Below are positions 45,943-56,443 of a stretch of 64,000 bases of DNA, piece by piece. Each line of letters begins with the position of its first letter. Positions within the stretch are counted from its first letter, which is position 1. Under the pieces are notes generated by a model, which saw only the letters and a program-made list of their open reading frames with translations, was not told the origin of the DNA and ran no database searches. The DNA comes from Diplodia intermedia (Eukaryota; Ascomycota; Dothideomycetes; Botryosphaeriales; Botryosphaeriaceae): contig JAKEKT010000005.1 of NCBI GenBank assembly GCA_021495925.1, positions 310,001 to 374,000 of the forward strand. Direction: 5' to 3'. A program made the translations under genes and the position numbers.

Positions 45943-47982
45943 ATGCAGGCTTCACCTTTCCTCGCGGGCTGGTCCGCCCCCGCGCCGGCTTCTGCATCAA
46001 AGCATCCGTTTCTGCATCAGACAATGTCCGTCGCGAATTTCCGCGACGACCGTCCGTGGGACTGGCCGGCACGTTCGCCACCCTCGCCAAGCGCCTCGTC
46101 CTCGACGTCCTCGGCCAGTCGCAGCATGACCCCCACCAGCAGGAACCCGTGGGCCAGCAGCGTCAGTGTCGTCTCGCCCGACAGCGTGAGCTCCTGCGGC
46201 TCACCGCCGCCACGGATCCTGCCATGCCCGACGCCGCCGTCCTTGAGCTGCAATGCCACGCCCACGACCAGCCGCTGCGCTACTCCGGTCGCCCCCCAGC
46301 CGCTTAGCGGGGCCAAACCGTCCTTCATCACCATGGGCTCGCCCGGTCCTGGCTCTCCGACGGACGACTCGAAGCAGCAGAAGAAGTCTTCGGATCTTGT
46401 GCCTATGCCTGCCCCTACCCCCAACCCCTTCCGGGACAGCACTGGACAAGGTGTCAGTCTTGCTCCTCTCTTCAACGCCACCATCACCCCAGCGTTGGAG
46501 AAGCAGTACGTCCACCGGGAGTCGCCCACGCTCATCAGTCGCCAGGGCTGGGAGCGGGCCACTGGTCAACGGGCCTACACATGGGCTTTGGGCAATTCCA
46601 GGACTGCTCTGCTGTTCTTGATGTGCGATGACATCGCTGCTTGGAGACGTGCTAGCTTCTACTGGCTGGAGGACTCCAAGCTTCCATTTCAGGAGGCGGA
46701 TCTCGAGGGGATTGCTACTAATGCGAAGAAGGTTGTTGAAAACCAGTGGCGCGTCTTGACCCGAGAGCTTCCGCAGAACGGCCAGCACACGGACTACCAC
46801 CCGCGTGACTTTGTTCCGCTGAAGCAGGTCAGTGCCATGACCCATTCCGGATCCGAGAAGAAGACTGTAGACAAGGTGCGCTGGATGGGTGATGACAATG
46901 GCCGGGTGTACGTTCGGAAGTGTTTCACATTCGAACGCCACGCCGAGAAGCTTGGTCTACTCAGCCAGATCCAGAAGCTCAAGACGCTGGAGCACCCGAA
47001 CGTCGCCAAGGTTGTGTGCTCCTACGCCCAGGGCGCCACGGTTGGCTTAGTGACCATGCCAGCACAGCTTGCGCTGGACGAGTACCTGCGCCATCCGATG
47101 GCGGGAACCCGGCCTGGCCTTCTTTTGACGTGGATCAACGATCTCACACAGGGCCTCGCGTACATTAACAGCATGGACATGATGCACCAAGCAATCAGAC
47201 CCAACAAGATACTTTTGGACGGGCCGAGGATTCTGTTCTCTGCGTTCGGCATTTCGACCGACGGGTTGAGCATTTCGCCTCGTGGCTCACCACGCAGCTA
47301 CCCGCCTCTTCCGAACAACAACAGCATGAGGCCGCTGAGCGAAGCGGCATACGTTTATGCCGCCCCCGAAGTTGCGGCGCGTCACGGCCAAGGCCATCGC
47401 TACCGTACATCTGCCGACATTTTCAGCCTGGGGTGCGTCTTTTTGGAGATGCTGACGGTTGCAAAAGGCCAGACAGTGTCCAATCTCCGTGGCTACCGCT
47501 CACAATTTAGCCATGATCAGTCGTTCCATGCGAACCTAGATCGCGTCACGTCCTGGCGCAAACTTCTTTCCGGGCTCAGTAGTGGGCATCGTGAGAGCCG
47601 CACCAACTCTGGCATCAACAATAGCACCCAGCCCCTCAAGGGTGGTGGTGCTATCGGCACGGTAGAGAGCCGGAAAGAGGATGAAGCAGCGGAGTATCAA
47701 ATGTTGGAGTGGGTCGGGGTCATGATGAGCGCTGAGAGCGCCAAGCGACCCAAGATACGCCGGCTAGCTTCCGCTATGAAGCGACTGGATGAGACACGAA
47801 CTGTGCGCAGGAGGCGCAGCTTCGATGCCGGCGACGCCGCACACGTACCTCCTCCTGCCCCTACTCCGATTGCGGCTCCTCTTGCGCCGGCTGGGGGCGC
47901 CACTTTGGACAGCATGCGAAGGCGTTGGGTCTCGATGGCGGAGAAAGGGACGGTCACCGAGGGCAGTCTGATCAGCTTCTGA
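45943..47982 (+). CDS. protein kinase-like protein, predicted pseudokinase
   Basis: Single-exon frame of 679 aa from the first ATG (45943); a second good start is 46024. The first ~200 residues are Ser/Pro-rich and disordered. The kinase fold begins near residue 305. The beta-3 lysine is present (K326 in RVYVRKCF) and APE survives (YAAPEV). The catalytic loop reads HQAIRPNK instead of HRDLKPxN (H415, Q416, A417), and the Mg-binding DFG reads AFG (A434). The Gly-rich loop is degenerate. Loss of both aspartates predicts no phosphotransfer, so a scaffold or sensor role is likely. The rest of the C-lobe is conserved (SADIFSLGCVFLEMLT), which shows the fold is kept under selection rather than decaying. 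Confidence 0.86.
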   Translation: MQASPFLAGWSAPAPASASKHPFLHQTMSVANFRDDRPWDWPARSPPSPSASSSTSSASRSMTPTSRNPWASSVSVVSPDSVSSCGSPPPRILPCPTPPSLSCNATPTTSRCATPVAPQPLSGAKPSFITMGSPGPGSPTDDSKQQKKSSDLVPMPAPTPNPFRDSTGQGVSLAPLFNATITPALEKQYVHRESPTLISRQGWERATGQRAYTWALGNSRTALLFLMCDDIAAWRRASFYWLEDSKLPFQEADLEGIATNAKKVVENQWRVLTRELPQNGQHTDYHPRDFVPLKQVSAMTHSGSEKKTVDKVRWMGDDNGRVYVRKCFTFERHAEKLGLLSQIQKLKTLEHPNVAKVVCSYAQGATVGLVTMPAQLALDEYLRHPMAGTRPGLLLTWINDLTQGLAYINSMDMMHQAIRPNKILLDGPRILFSAFGISTDGLSISPRGSPRSYPPLPNNNSMRPLSEAAYVYAAPEVAARHGQGHRYRTSADIFSLGCVFLEMLTVAKGQTVSNLRGYRSQFSHDQSFHANLDRVTSWRKLLSGLSSGHRESRTNSGINNSTQPLKGGGAIGTVESRKEDEAAEYQMLEWVGVMMSAESAKRPKIRRLASAMKRLDETRTVRRRRSFDAGDAAHVPPPAPTPIAAPLAPAGGATLDSMRRRWVSMAEKGTVTEGSLISF

Positions 47983-50825
47983 GACACGACTGATATTCAG
48001 CTCTCAGCCAAGCGGCTGCAAGACCGGGCTCCTTCCTCCCCATTGCGTATTCCTTTCATGTTCTAATTTACTAAGTTACAGATTTTCGCAGCAAACCTCT
48101 TCGCCATTTTACGACACCAGCCACGCAAGATGCAACACATTTCCTTTACTTTCTCCGCCCACTTTGACGTATACACATTACCGAACGTATATGACGAACT
48201 AGCATGCAGCATGTAGCGCGGCACTTCTAGCATAAGCACTTCCTTTAGAATTACCTGGGTCGGCCCATCTGTTTGATACCCCTGCTGGATTTTCCTTTCC
48301 ACGTTTCCGTTGTCAGCACATGTTCATTCCTTGAGCAGGGGGTCCATTTCCGTCATAATGATTGTTGCGATGGTCTTGGATGCTGGAAAGAACTAGTGCG
48401 TGCCGATGGGCAAGTTTGAAATTATTCACTGGATCTTGCTGGGTAACCTACGGGAAAAGTACGGCAAGGATCGTTTTTGCTTGATCACAAGGATCAAATC
48501 CATGTGGCAACTGCTGATCGCGATGGGAACATCGGGGCAGCAGTGTCCATCGGCGAGGCTTGGCAGGGATTTTCCTTTCCCTTTTTCTCTTTCCTTCTCG
48601 GTGAGCGGCGCCGTCGATCCGTCTCGCTGAGTAATTGTCAATCGAGCGTCGTGAACGATCTCATTTCTGGATGGAACACGAACACTGAACTTGACACGGG
48701 CTGGATTCCCAGTAGAATCATGCTGGCCAGCGGCTTCTTCACTTCAATAGCATGGCAACGTGTAAAGAGTCATCTCGGCATCGTTTTGCTTTTTCATATC
48801 TGAGACGGTCAGGGAGGCGGTGGCGGTCGGAGCTCAAGCCCTTCTTTCCCTTATATTCGGCGGGGTATGTGGGCCAATAACGGCGAGCTTATTGAGCGCA
48901 TGCTCGGGATCGAGCGATTCCGGGGGTGGGGAGGGGGCTGCTATTAGACGGGATCTCGCTCGCTACCCTAGCAGAGTTGGAAAATGAAACTCGGGGTGCG
49001 TGATCGCTTTGCCCCCCACTATGCTTAGCATGACGTTCCGTGACATCTATTCATGCTCGCAGAAAGGATGAAGCGGGCGTGCGGGCTTGGACGTGGGAGA
49101 GTGGAGATTATAAGGTCTGCGGGCGGACAAGTGCCTACTTCAACTCTACGCATCCGGTATCCCTCTGTTGCAGCCACTCCTCGCGTCTCGCGGTGCTACC
49201 GAGTCCGAAGGGACTTGGGGAGACCGAGTATAACAGAAGTTGCGGCAGCAGGTAGAGCTCCTGCAATGGCGAAGCTGCCTCCAGAATCTTGTGGCTAGCG
49301 ACGTGGAAAACGGGCCAGACTCCCCGAGCGAGCTCTTGCCCTTCCTCTATCATTCCATTCCTGTTGGAGGGAAATACCAAATCACGTTCCACCAATCAGG
49401 CTTGGCTCTTCCGTCGTCCATGTTCCCGTGCAGAGGCTTCGGTGTCCCTACCGCGGCAAGCCAACAAATCAAATGAGAGAACGGGTGGCGTCTATTCCAT
49501 GGAAGAGAGCGAATGAGGTGGTCGGCGTCTGTCATCCGAGGCCTGGGGATCCTTCAGACGTACGGGCGTTTTGGTTCCGCTGGAAAAGGTGCGGTCGGAT
49601 TACAGTTTTTGAGGACAGGCTCGGCGTAGTGAGGAAAAGGATCTGGGACGGCGTGAAGGATGTGAGCTTAGCGGGATGAAACAGCTAGCCCGATACGGTA
49701 GGTTTTGGGCAAAGAGGGTGCAAGGGTATCGGGGATTAGTGGTCGAAGGCTCGGTCGTGACGTGCAGCTACTACCAATACAGTACTGACGGTTCCTCGGG
49801 ACGGGGGGGGGATAAGGCCAAGGCTGTGGGTGAGGGCGGAAATAGGCACGGTCGAGAACGGCTGCAGGATTGCGGGATATTTTGCTCCTCTGGCATGTGG
49901 GATTCGACTACTGCAGCTGTTCAGCTACTCCGGGAGGCGGCTTCCACCCCGATAGCCACGCTTCATCATTCTCCCGCCTGGAGCTGACAGGTGAGGCTGC
50001 ACCTGGGCCGACGCCAGGGTCGGACGATCGCGGGGGTTAACCATCGAATCATGGGGGAGCGGCACAGGCAGTCTGCGCCATCGGTGCCTGGATTGATTCA
50101 GTCCAGACCTCAAGATGGCATTATTTGGATTGCATCACGATAGACTAAAAGAAGAGTATAAGCCACAATATACGGCGCGCAAGATGGCCTGGCCGACTGC
50201 CCTACAGAGGCATTGCTCCCCCATCAGCCGCGCGTGGCTTGAGTAGTGCATTAGGGCTGCTAGGATCTAGTGCCCGCCCCAAACTACCCCTAACCTCGGC
50301 AATTACAGGGCCGGATTACTCGCGTAGTCTCGATGGTGATGCGTCAACTTAAGTGACTTTAAGAAAGGCCAAGGGCGATCCCGCTGGCACACCATTCGCG
50401 AATCTGCTCCTTTCGAGCTCCCGGCGGGCTCTCTCGCGGCTCCCGATCCACGGCTCCACGCACGGAGGAGTCGTAGAGTCGGGGTCCCGTCAAGCCACAA
50501 GGCAAGGGGTGGCTGGCGGGAGCCATGTCGGTGCCGTTTCCGGGGAGGGATCGCATGCGGCCCAGGTGTGAACTAACGGTCCGATTTGCGCCCTCTGCCT
50601 TAGCGAACGACCAAGCTGCTTTCTCCCATAGCGCATGATCTCGAGGCGCGACACGAGAGAAGTTGGTCTGGGACTTGACTCCGGCTGCGCTGATAAGCCT
50701 GAGGCGTGCAGGCCCACTTTGGGAGCTGAAATGACGGTGAGGTGCAGTTCAAGACCGCTTTCCTCCCCACACTCTCAGCTGCCTACGCACCTCTCCTACA
50801 CCGTCCTCCTCTCGACACGCCAGCC
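47983..50825. other. 2.8-kb gene-free region
   Basis: Only frames under about 110 codons occur, all without recognisable domains; composition is mixed and there is no obvious repeat. It contains the 3' flank of the pseudokinase gene and the promoter of the NTF2-like gene. No tRNA was recognised. Confidence 0.45.
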
Positions 50826-51392
50826 ATGCCTTTTTGGCGGGAAAAGAACTCCAAGGCCGCGGCCAGCCCGGCCCCGGCCATGACGCAGCAGCGCCGGACC
50901 GCGCTGGCCATTGTCGACGCGCTGAACCGGCTGGACACGCGCGCCGTGTGGAACATGCGGGATCGCGGCTGCTGGCGCGAGATCTACCCCAAGTCGATGG
51001 GCATGCCGGCCCAGGACAACGACGCCGCCCAGCGCGCCCTCAACTTCATCCTCAACACCTTCAAGACCTTTTACATCTCCGTCCACGAGATCATCGAGGA
51101 CGTGCCCGCCCGGAAGGTGTGCCTGTGGACCATCTGCACCGGCACCACCGTCGCCGGCCCGTGGACCAACGAGTACGTGTGGAGCATGGAGTTCAACGAG
51201 GAGGGCACCCACGTCGTGCGCTGGAAGGAGTTCGTCGACGGCATCTCCACCAAGGCCCTGTTCCCCGAGATCATGGCCGAGCAGTGGGACGAGAGCATGA
51301 GCGACCGCCCCTCCACCGGCCCGTCCACCAGGTCGTCCGAAGCCGCGTCGAGTCGCCCGTCCGCCGGCCCTTCGAGCTCGCGGACTTCGTAA
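50826..51392 (+). CDS. SnoaL/NTF2-like fold protein
   Basis: Small alpha+beta cone protein of 188 aa, with no intron needed. The fold is suggested by the pattern: an N-terminal helix (RRTALAIVDALNRLDTRAVW), a DCWR/REIYPKSMG-type loop, the helix NFILNTFKTF, then beta strands ISVHEIIEDVPARKVCLWTI and VWSMEFNEEGTHVVRWKEFVD. The Ser/Pro-rich tail after about residue 160 is probably disordered. Fungal members are usually annotated as SnoaL-like polyketide cyclase family, but most have no proven activity, and no polyketide synthase is in this window. The frame extends upstream only to a GTG, so the ATG at 50826 is the start. Confidence 0.78.
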   Translation: MPFWREKNSKAAASPAPAMTQQRRTALAIVDALNRLDTRAVWNMRDRGCWREIYPKSMGMPAQDNDAAQRALNFILNTFKTFYISVHEIIEDVPARKVCLWTICTGTTVAGPWTNEYVWSMEFNEEGTHVVRWKEFVDGISTKALFPEIMAEQWDESMSDRPSTGPSTRSSEAASSRPSAGPSSSRTS

Positions 51393-54140
51393 CCGAATCG
51401 TGAGGCGGTCCGCCATTTTCCTCCTCACCACGGGACCCTCCTTTGCCGCAGCGCGAAGGCTTCCGCCTTCTCGAGGCTCGATACATTGGAACGCCGGACG
51501 ATGGCAAACTCTCAGCCCTCATATCGTCTATTCGCCGCCGAAGATGCCCGGATTGGCCCCCTCCTGCCATTCGCCCATCGGGCACGGAGGCTCAAGAGCG
51601 GAATTACACCAGAAACGCATTGGTATGGCGCACGCGGAGTGCATTTGGTGCATGAACACGGGATAAATCGCGTCTGATGGAGGATACGAATGGATTTTCT
51701 CTGTGGAATGGGAGCCTATCCCAGCGTCGACACGCGCTCGTACAGCTTCAAGAGCATCCGGGCTGGCAGGCTGGCGCTCGCGAGACTGCAGCCATGAAAT
51801 GGCCACGGAAACAAACAGGCTCTCCATTCGGGATAGTAATGAAACCTGGAAGAGGCGGGAGTTTTCTTTCTTTCATTTGTTCCTACTGCTGTACAAACAG
51901 CGCTCCTGATACCCCTATTCGAGGTTCCTTTTCCAGCCTCAAGGCGCAGCAAGATAATGGTATGTGGTAATCGTCTCGTTTCCCAACTGCGTGAGGCACG
52001 TAGAATCAATAACTACTTCATGTCATTCATCCATTGTTGGTTACGTGGCTGGGACGGCATTCGGAACAGGCTCCGGACCCAACACTTCAGCGTTGCTGGC
52101 CCCTGGTACACGATATGCCGGTCCCCGTTGTTGAGCGTGGTTCCCATCCCTGCGTTCCTCGCCACGATAAGGGAAGTCCACACGCCAGCAAGCAGTAGCC
52201 TCGTCAATCGTGCACCACGCGGCGACCCCGAGCAAAACCAAAGCACAGGGGAACAGGGCTCTATTTCGAAACGGCAGACCCTTACGTCTTGTTCCGTCAG
52301 GCGATCGGAAAGCCACGAGGGGCCCACATAGTGCGGGGGACGGGTCCATTGTTGGGGTCCGGAAACAGGCAGCAGGGACCGCATCGGGTTATTGATTGCA
52401 GCTGACGAACGCCACGTCCGGCTGATTGAGTCAGGGCGTGAGGTGACGAATGCCCCCTTCGCGCCGGGGCTTTTCTTCGGAGAAGGAGAGGGAAAGAGGA
52501 CGGCATGCAGTCGGCTTAGACTGGCCACGGGCGCCATGGCGCGGGCCGCGACCTGTAGGAGCAATGGACCGACGTCTCGCCGCATCCTTTGGGTTTGTGT
52601 TTTCTTCAGGTAGAATAATGCCTATCTCGCCGTCTGCTCAGGATCTTCCGGCGGCGAGCTGCCCACAGCACCGGGACGGACTTGGCACCGACGGTACGGG
52701 CGCGCCATCGTTTATATCCGGCGACAGACTCATCTACGCAACACGTCCCGGCTGCCACGCTGATGCGGCACGTTCCGGGAGCCGAGCCCACTAGCCCCTT
52801 TGGGGAACACTCCATTGAGCGGCCTGCATATGGTACAAAAGACGCTGCGCGCGCTCTCTTGTCCGCACCGCACACTGACCCCTTGTCCCGTCGATGATTG
52901 CCCAAACCAACAGACACATGCCTTCCCTCTCCGAAACTCCGGCCTCCCACGTCAGATATCAGAGACTTCAGGGAACAAATGAAAAAAGCCCTGATTCCAC
53001 GGCAGGTCCAGCGTTCGGCCCTACTCATCCAACTGACTCGACTCGAGCCCGCGGATCATACGCATGACACAAAAACAGCAGCGCACACGCAAACGCGTAT
53101 CCCCGACGTGCTCGTCCCGGCTGATCAGTAGTTTGCGAAGACCTGTCGCAATCTCGCTTCAGGACGGCTCCGAAAGGCCTGCCCCATGCAAGACCGTGTC
53201 CGCGTGTCTCACATTCGCAAGATGGTGATTACCGACGCCCGTAGCGAGCCCTCTCTGTTCTTGGCCGGTGTGCCCATCCGTCTCGTTCCTCCGGTGAGAA
53301 GAAAGGAGATCGAACGACGAAGATCCGTGACGTCAGTGACTTGGGATCACCGCAGGAGGGCTGGCTGACGATTGTTATGCCGTGCATGCATGATGAGTCT
53401 GTTTGCTCGGAACCAAGTCGAAATCCGGCGCTGCGGACCGTCGATCCCCCGACGAACTGACTCTCTTTCTTATCTTTTGGAGTCGCCGGAGTGGAGTGCG
53501 ATATGGAAATGGAAAAGATGGGCGGCGGCCCGCGTATCCGAATTCCGCGGGTGGAGGACACCCAGCGGCGTGGATCAGAATGAAGATGCGTATCATGTTG
53601 AGTCGACGTGGTGCGATACACAGAACCAACGCGTCTTCTCGGGATACCTGAGACCGATTCAGAGGAAACCTGTATATCGCTCTTCAGCTCTACCAGGACA
53701 GCCTTTCCAAGATGCGTCATTTGTTATTGCAATACTCTTTTCTTCCCTGATCTCTCGGTCTTTGCCTACGGTGACGCCCTGGTGCGGCAACTGCGCTTAA
53801 AATTAAGTTTGCCGGGGCATGGGTGCAAAATCTCGCCGTCGCTTATCAGGCGATCCAACCACTCGAAATCTTTGCATTCAGCAAGCTCCAGGAGCAGTCC
53901 AGTGACCGAGTGATGGCTATGCCTTTCAACCGTGTCTTCAGTCACGGCAGGTAAAGCTGTTTGCTTCACGCCCTCCATTGGAATGCAGCAACATATTTTT
54001 CGTTGGTAAACGCATGATGCCATCCATGTGTCTGCACACTCGCTCTTCGTAGATACTGTCCTTGCTTCTCTTTGCACCCACGCGTTGCGCCGTTTGCTAT
54101 TTATAGCCTGACCTCTCCACTGTTCTCTCATCAAAAAGCA
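51393..54140. other. 2.7-kb gene-free region before the repeat zone
   Basis: Short frames on both strands, the longest about 190 codons, show no domain and unlikely composition. A perfect CRE palindrome TGACGTCA lies at 53328-53335. The region ends just before the first tRNA-like gene, where AT content rises. Nothing more is supported. Confidence 0.45.
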
Positions 54141-54287
54141 GCGTTGGTAGTTTAGTGGTAAAACACATCGACTCTGAGACAGAAGCTGTGGTGCCGACCC
54201 AAAGGGGGGTCGGCAGGACCCCTATTAAGGGCCGGAAGCGGAGCTCTGTGGAATCGATGAGCCCTGGGTTCAACTCCCAGCCAATGT
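54141..54287 (+). tRNA. glycine-tRNA-like gene with long insert in anticodon loop (copy 1)
   Basis: The 5' half begins GCGTTGG TA GTTTAGTGG (A box), and the 3' half ends CGATG AGCC CTGGGTTCAACTCCCAG (T arm and B box) followed by CCAATGT, which pairs with the 5' end (G-U allowed at two places). D arm, anticodon stem CATCG/CGATG and T arm all form. The 7-nt anticodon loop is replaced by about 84 nt. No clear CCC anticodon follows U33: the loop reads ACTCTGAG before a helix-forming ACAGA. So this may be a decayed tRNA gene, or one whose intron border is unclear. The body resembles fungal tRNA-Gly. Confidence 0.6.
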
Positions 54288-54293
54288 AATTCC

Positions 54294-54297
54294 TTTT
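54294..54297 (+). terminator. Pol III T-run
   Basis: Four T residues lie 7 nt after the tRNA-like body, which is the usual minimum for RNA polymerase III termination. Confidence 0.5.
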
Positions 54298-54537
54298 GCC
54301 TTGATATTCATAACTCCCATGGTATATTTTCCCTCCGTGCTTGAAGCAGACGAATGGCCGTTTCAGTCATTACCACATAGCTTGGAAAAGCAAGGGTGGC
54401 AATGTCTTCAACGAAAAAAAAAAAACTGGCTCGGCTCTAGTCTGTTCCGCTTACCATCAACTTCCGCTCTCTTTCTTTCCTCCTCACCCCACACCTCGTC
54501 ATCGCCGCGCTTCGCTCGCCCCACACTCTGCCTGGTG

Positions 54538-54981
54538 GTCGCAGATTCTTTGCCAGTGCTGGGCTTTGAGCGTGGTCCTCAAGGGCTACGACCTTCGGCG
54601 GACAAAATGAGAGTTATCCGGGAGTGGCCAGTGCCAACGGATGAGAAGACTCTCCGCGGATTCTTGTATCAGTTGCCCTTCCCAAGGATGATGATCCCAG
54701 GGCGATCCGACCTGTCGGCCGTACTCAAAAAGGCGCTGGTGTACAAGTACCACACCTTCGAAGAAAAGGGCAAGAAGAAGAAGAAGAAGGTCTTGGCTGG
54801 GTTCGAATGGACTGAAGAGTGTCAACATGCCTTTGACACTGTTAAGCGGGCAAGCTGCGAAAACGCCGTCACGGGAGGAGATCCGAATTTGCATTACCAC
54901 CACCCCCTGCGATCGTGTTACCCGTCGCCATCCACCAGCTTTGCTTCCTCCAGCATTTGGATACAGACCAAACTTTTCTAG
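54538..54981 (+). mobile_element. Ty3/gypsy pol relic
   Basis: The frame carries a short part of a gypsy-type polyprotein at the junction of reverse transcriptase thumb and RNase H: GLRPSADKMRVIREWPVPT, EKTLRGFL, a degenerate FYR-like segment, then FEWTEECQHAFDTVKRA. A Lys-rich insert (GKKKKKKV) interrupts it. No LTR, integrase or active-site motif is visible, so it is a fragment of one element. The same open frame extends upstream to 54319, but there it is unlike pol. Between two tRNA-like genes, the position recalls Ty3 insertion near Pol III genes, which is inference only. Confidence 0.6.
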
Positions 54982-55442
54982 CAAATAGCTTTGTGTAGAG
55001 CCACATGCTTCAACATGTGGTACACTCTTTTCTCATCTACTGTTGTTTCGTTTTACCTGGCATTCCCAGCCCACTCTCAACGTTTACTTCTTTAGTCAAG
55101 CAGGTCAACGACTGAAGGATCTGCAGCTTGCTCAAGGTGCGAACTTCGGACCATGGTGCTCAACTTCGGTGGAAATCAGGGCCCGGACAGGGCCCCCCCA
55201 AAGCTCAACCAGACTTTGCTCCAACTATGGTAGTTCTTATACCCTTGCCGGGAATCTACACAAAATTTCCTTCATGATGCGGGCGCAAAATTGGTGTGCT
55301 GCTTTTGGTACGACATGCAGACTCCACTAATTTCACGCGATTGCTCGCAAATCAGCGCACTGCGCTGTGCCAACCTTGTCCCCACCACTTCCTTCTCTCT
55401 TGTTAATCAAACGAACAATTCGATCTAATTTTAACATGAAAT
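54982..55442. other. spacer before second tRNA-like gene
   Basis: No coding frame or repeat is supported in this 461-nt stretch. It lies between the gypsy pol relic and the second tRNA-like gene. Confidence 0.4.
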
Positions 55443-55605
55443 GCGTCGGTGGTTTAGTGGTAAGAACGTATCGATCCCAAACAGAGTGATCGTGAGGCTC
55501 AAACAAGAGGGAAAGACCCTTGGAGCAGGCGCCCCCGTTGAACACGGGCCCGGCAGTGGGACTCTGGAGAATCAATGAGGCCTGGGTTCAAGTCCCAGCC
55601 GATGC
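55443..55605 (+). tRNA. tRNA-Gly(CCC)-like gene with ~90-nt intron (copy 2)
   Basis: Acceptor stem GCGTCGG/CCGATGC pairs fully with one G-U. The A box is TGGTTTAGTGG and the B box GGTTCAAGTCC. In the anticodon loop ATCCCAA, U33 and a CCC anticodon are in the right place, followed by A37 and then an insert of about 90 nt before the 3' half CAATG AGGC CTGGG. This is the canonical eukaryotic tRNA intron position (after base 37). Within the insert, ACAGAGT near its start and ACTCTGG near its end can pair and stack on the anticodon stem, as pre-tRNA introns do. One anticodon-stem pair is a C-A mismatch. Most likely a real, if unusual, tRNA-Gly gene. Confidence 0.68.
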
Positions 55606-55610
55606 TATAC

Positions 55611-55616
55611 TTTTTT
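55611..55616 (+). terminator. Pol III T6 terminator
   Basis: Six T residues start 6 nt after the acceptor stem of the second tRNA-like gene, a strong Pol III terminator. Confidence 0.7.
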
Positions 55617-56443
55617 GTTGCTCAAACTACCTTGCCATTTCCCTGCAAATTTGCTGTGTGCGATGCGGACCCGAGGTTTCAGGACTTTGTGTAACTTGGA
55701 CTTCCTGCAGCAAAGACGTTTTTGTACCACAAGACGAGACGAGTGTGGGTAAACTCAGCTTACATGTTGAACTCAAGATTCTTGCATGTCTTCGGATTAA
55801 TATGAGCAAGTGGAGCTGGAAATTGAGGTCCAACGTGTGTCAACGACGCATGGCCGACTCGGTTGACTGTCGGCTTACCCATCCCGCTCAATATGATCTC
55901 TTTTAAGCGAAGGGACATTCTCTCTAAGATCACTACCTTCTAACCTGCGCACTCTGATCTTCTACACGATAGCATATTGTCACACTGGCAGCCTCCTCAC
56001 GGGCGAAGAAGTGGTAGTGGGATGTTGTTGTACCTCATACCGACACTGACCACGTCATCAACGCATGATCCGACGCAGAAAAGAGATTCTAGACCTCTGT
56101 GGGGGTAATCAAACTTCCATGAAGTACACTCCCCCCGCATGCGGGGTATCGTGACCCCTGCGCTTACCAGCCGCTTCTATAGGAGTTCGCCAATCGCCAA
56201 ACCCAACGTTCCTGCAAGTACGGCAGAGAGGAAGCCTGTACCCTGAACGAACCGCGGGTATATGAGAGCTCATCCCGTGCGTTGCGTCTGTCCATTCTCC
56301 GCACTTCGCTTCCAAACCCTCCCAGCATCACTTCCCCATTCCTCCGCCACACCTAGCAGCCCCAAAAATCCCTTCCCATCCCTCCCATCCCTCCCATCCC
56401 TCCCTCCCTCCACTTCAACTCAGACCCCACAACCATCCCCACG
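55617..56443. other. intergenic region upstream of amidohydrolase pseudogene
   Basis: No supported gene. The last 150 nt are pyrimidine-rich with repeated TCCC units (56371-56412), as in a fungal promoter; it probably once drove the amidohydrolase gene that follows. Confidence 0.4.

Noticed and set aside
54141..55605. LTRs of a gypsy element
   Set aside because: The two similar segments flanking the pol relic look like LTRs at first sight, but both have tRNA A/B boxes, paired acceptor arms and Pol III terminators, and their middle parts differ.
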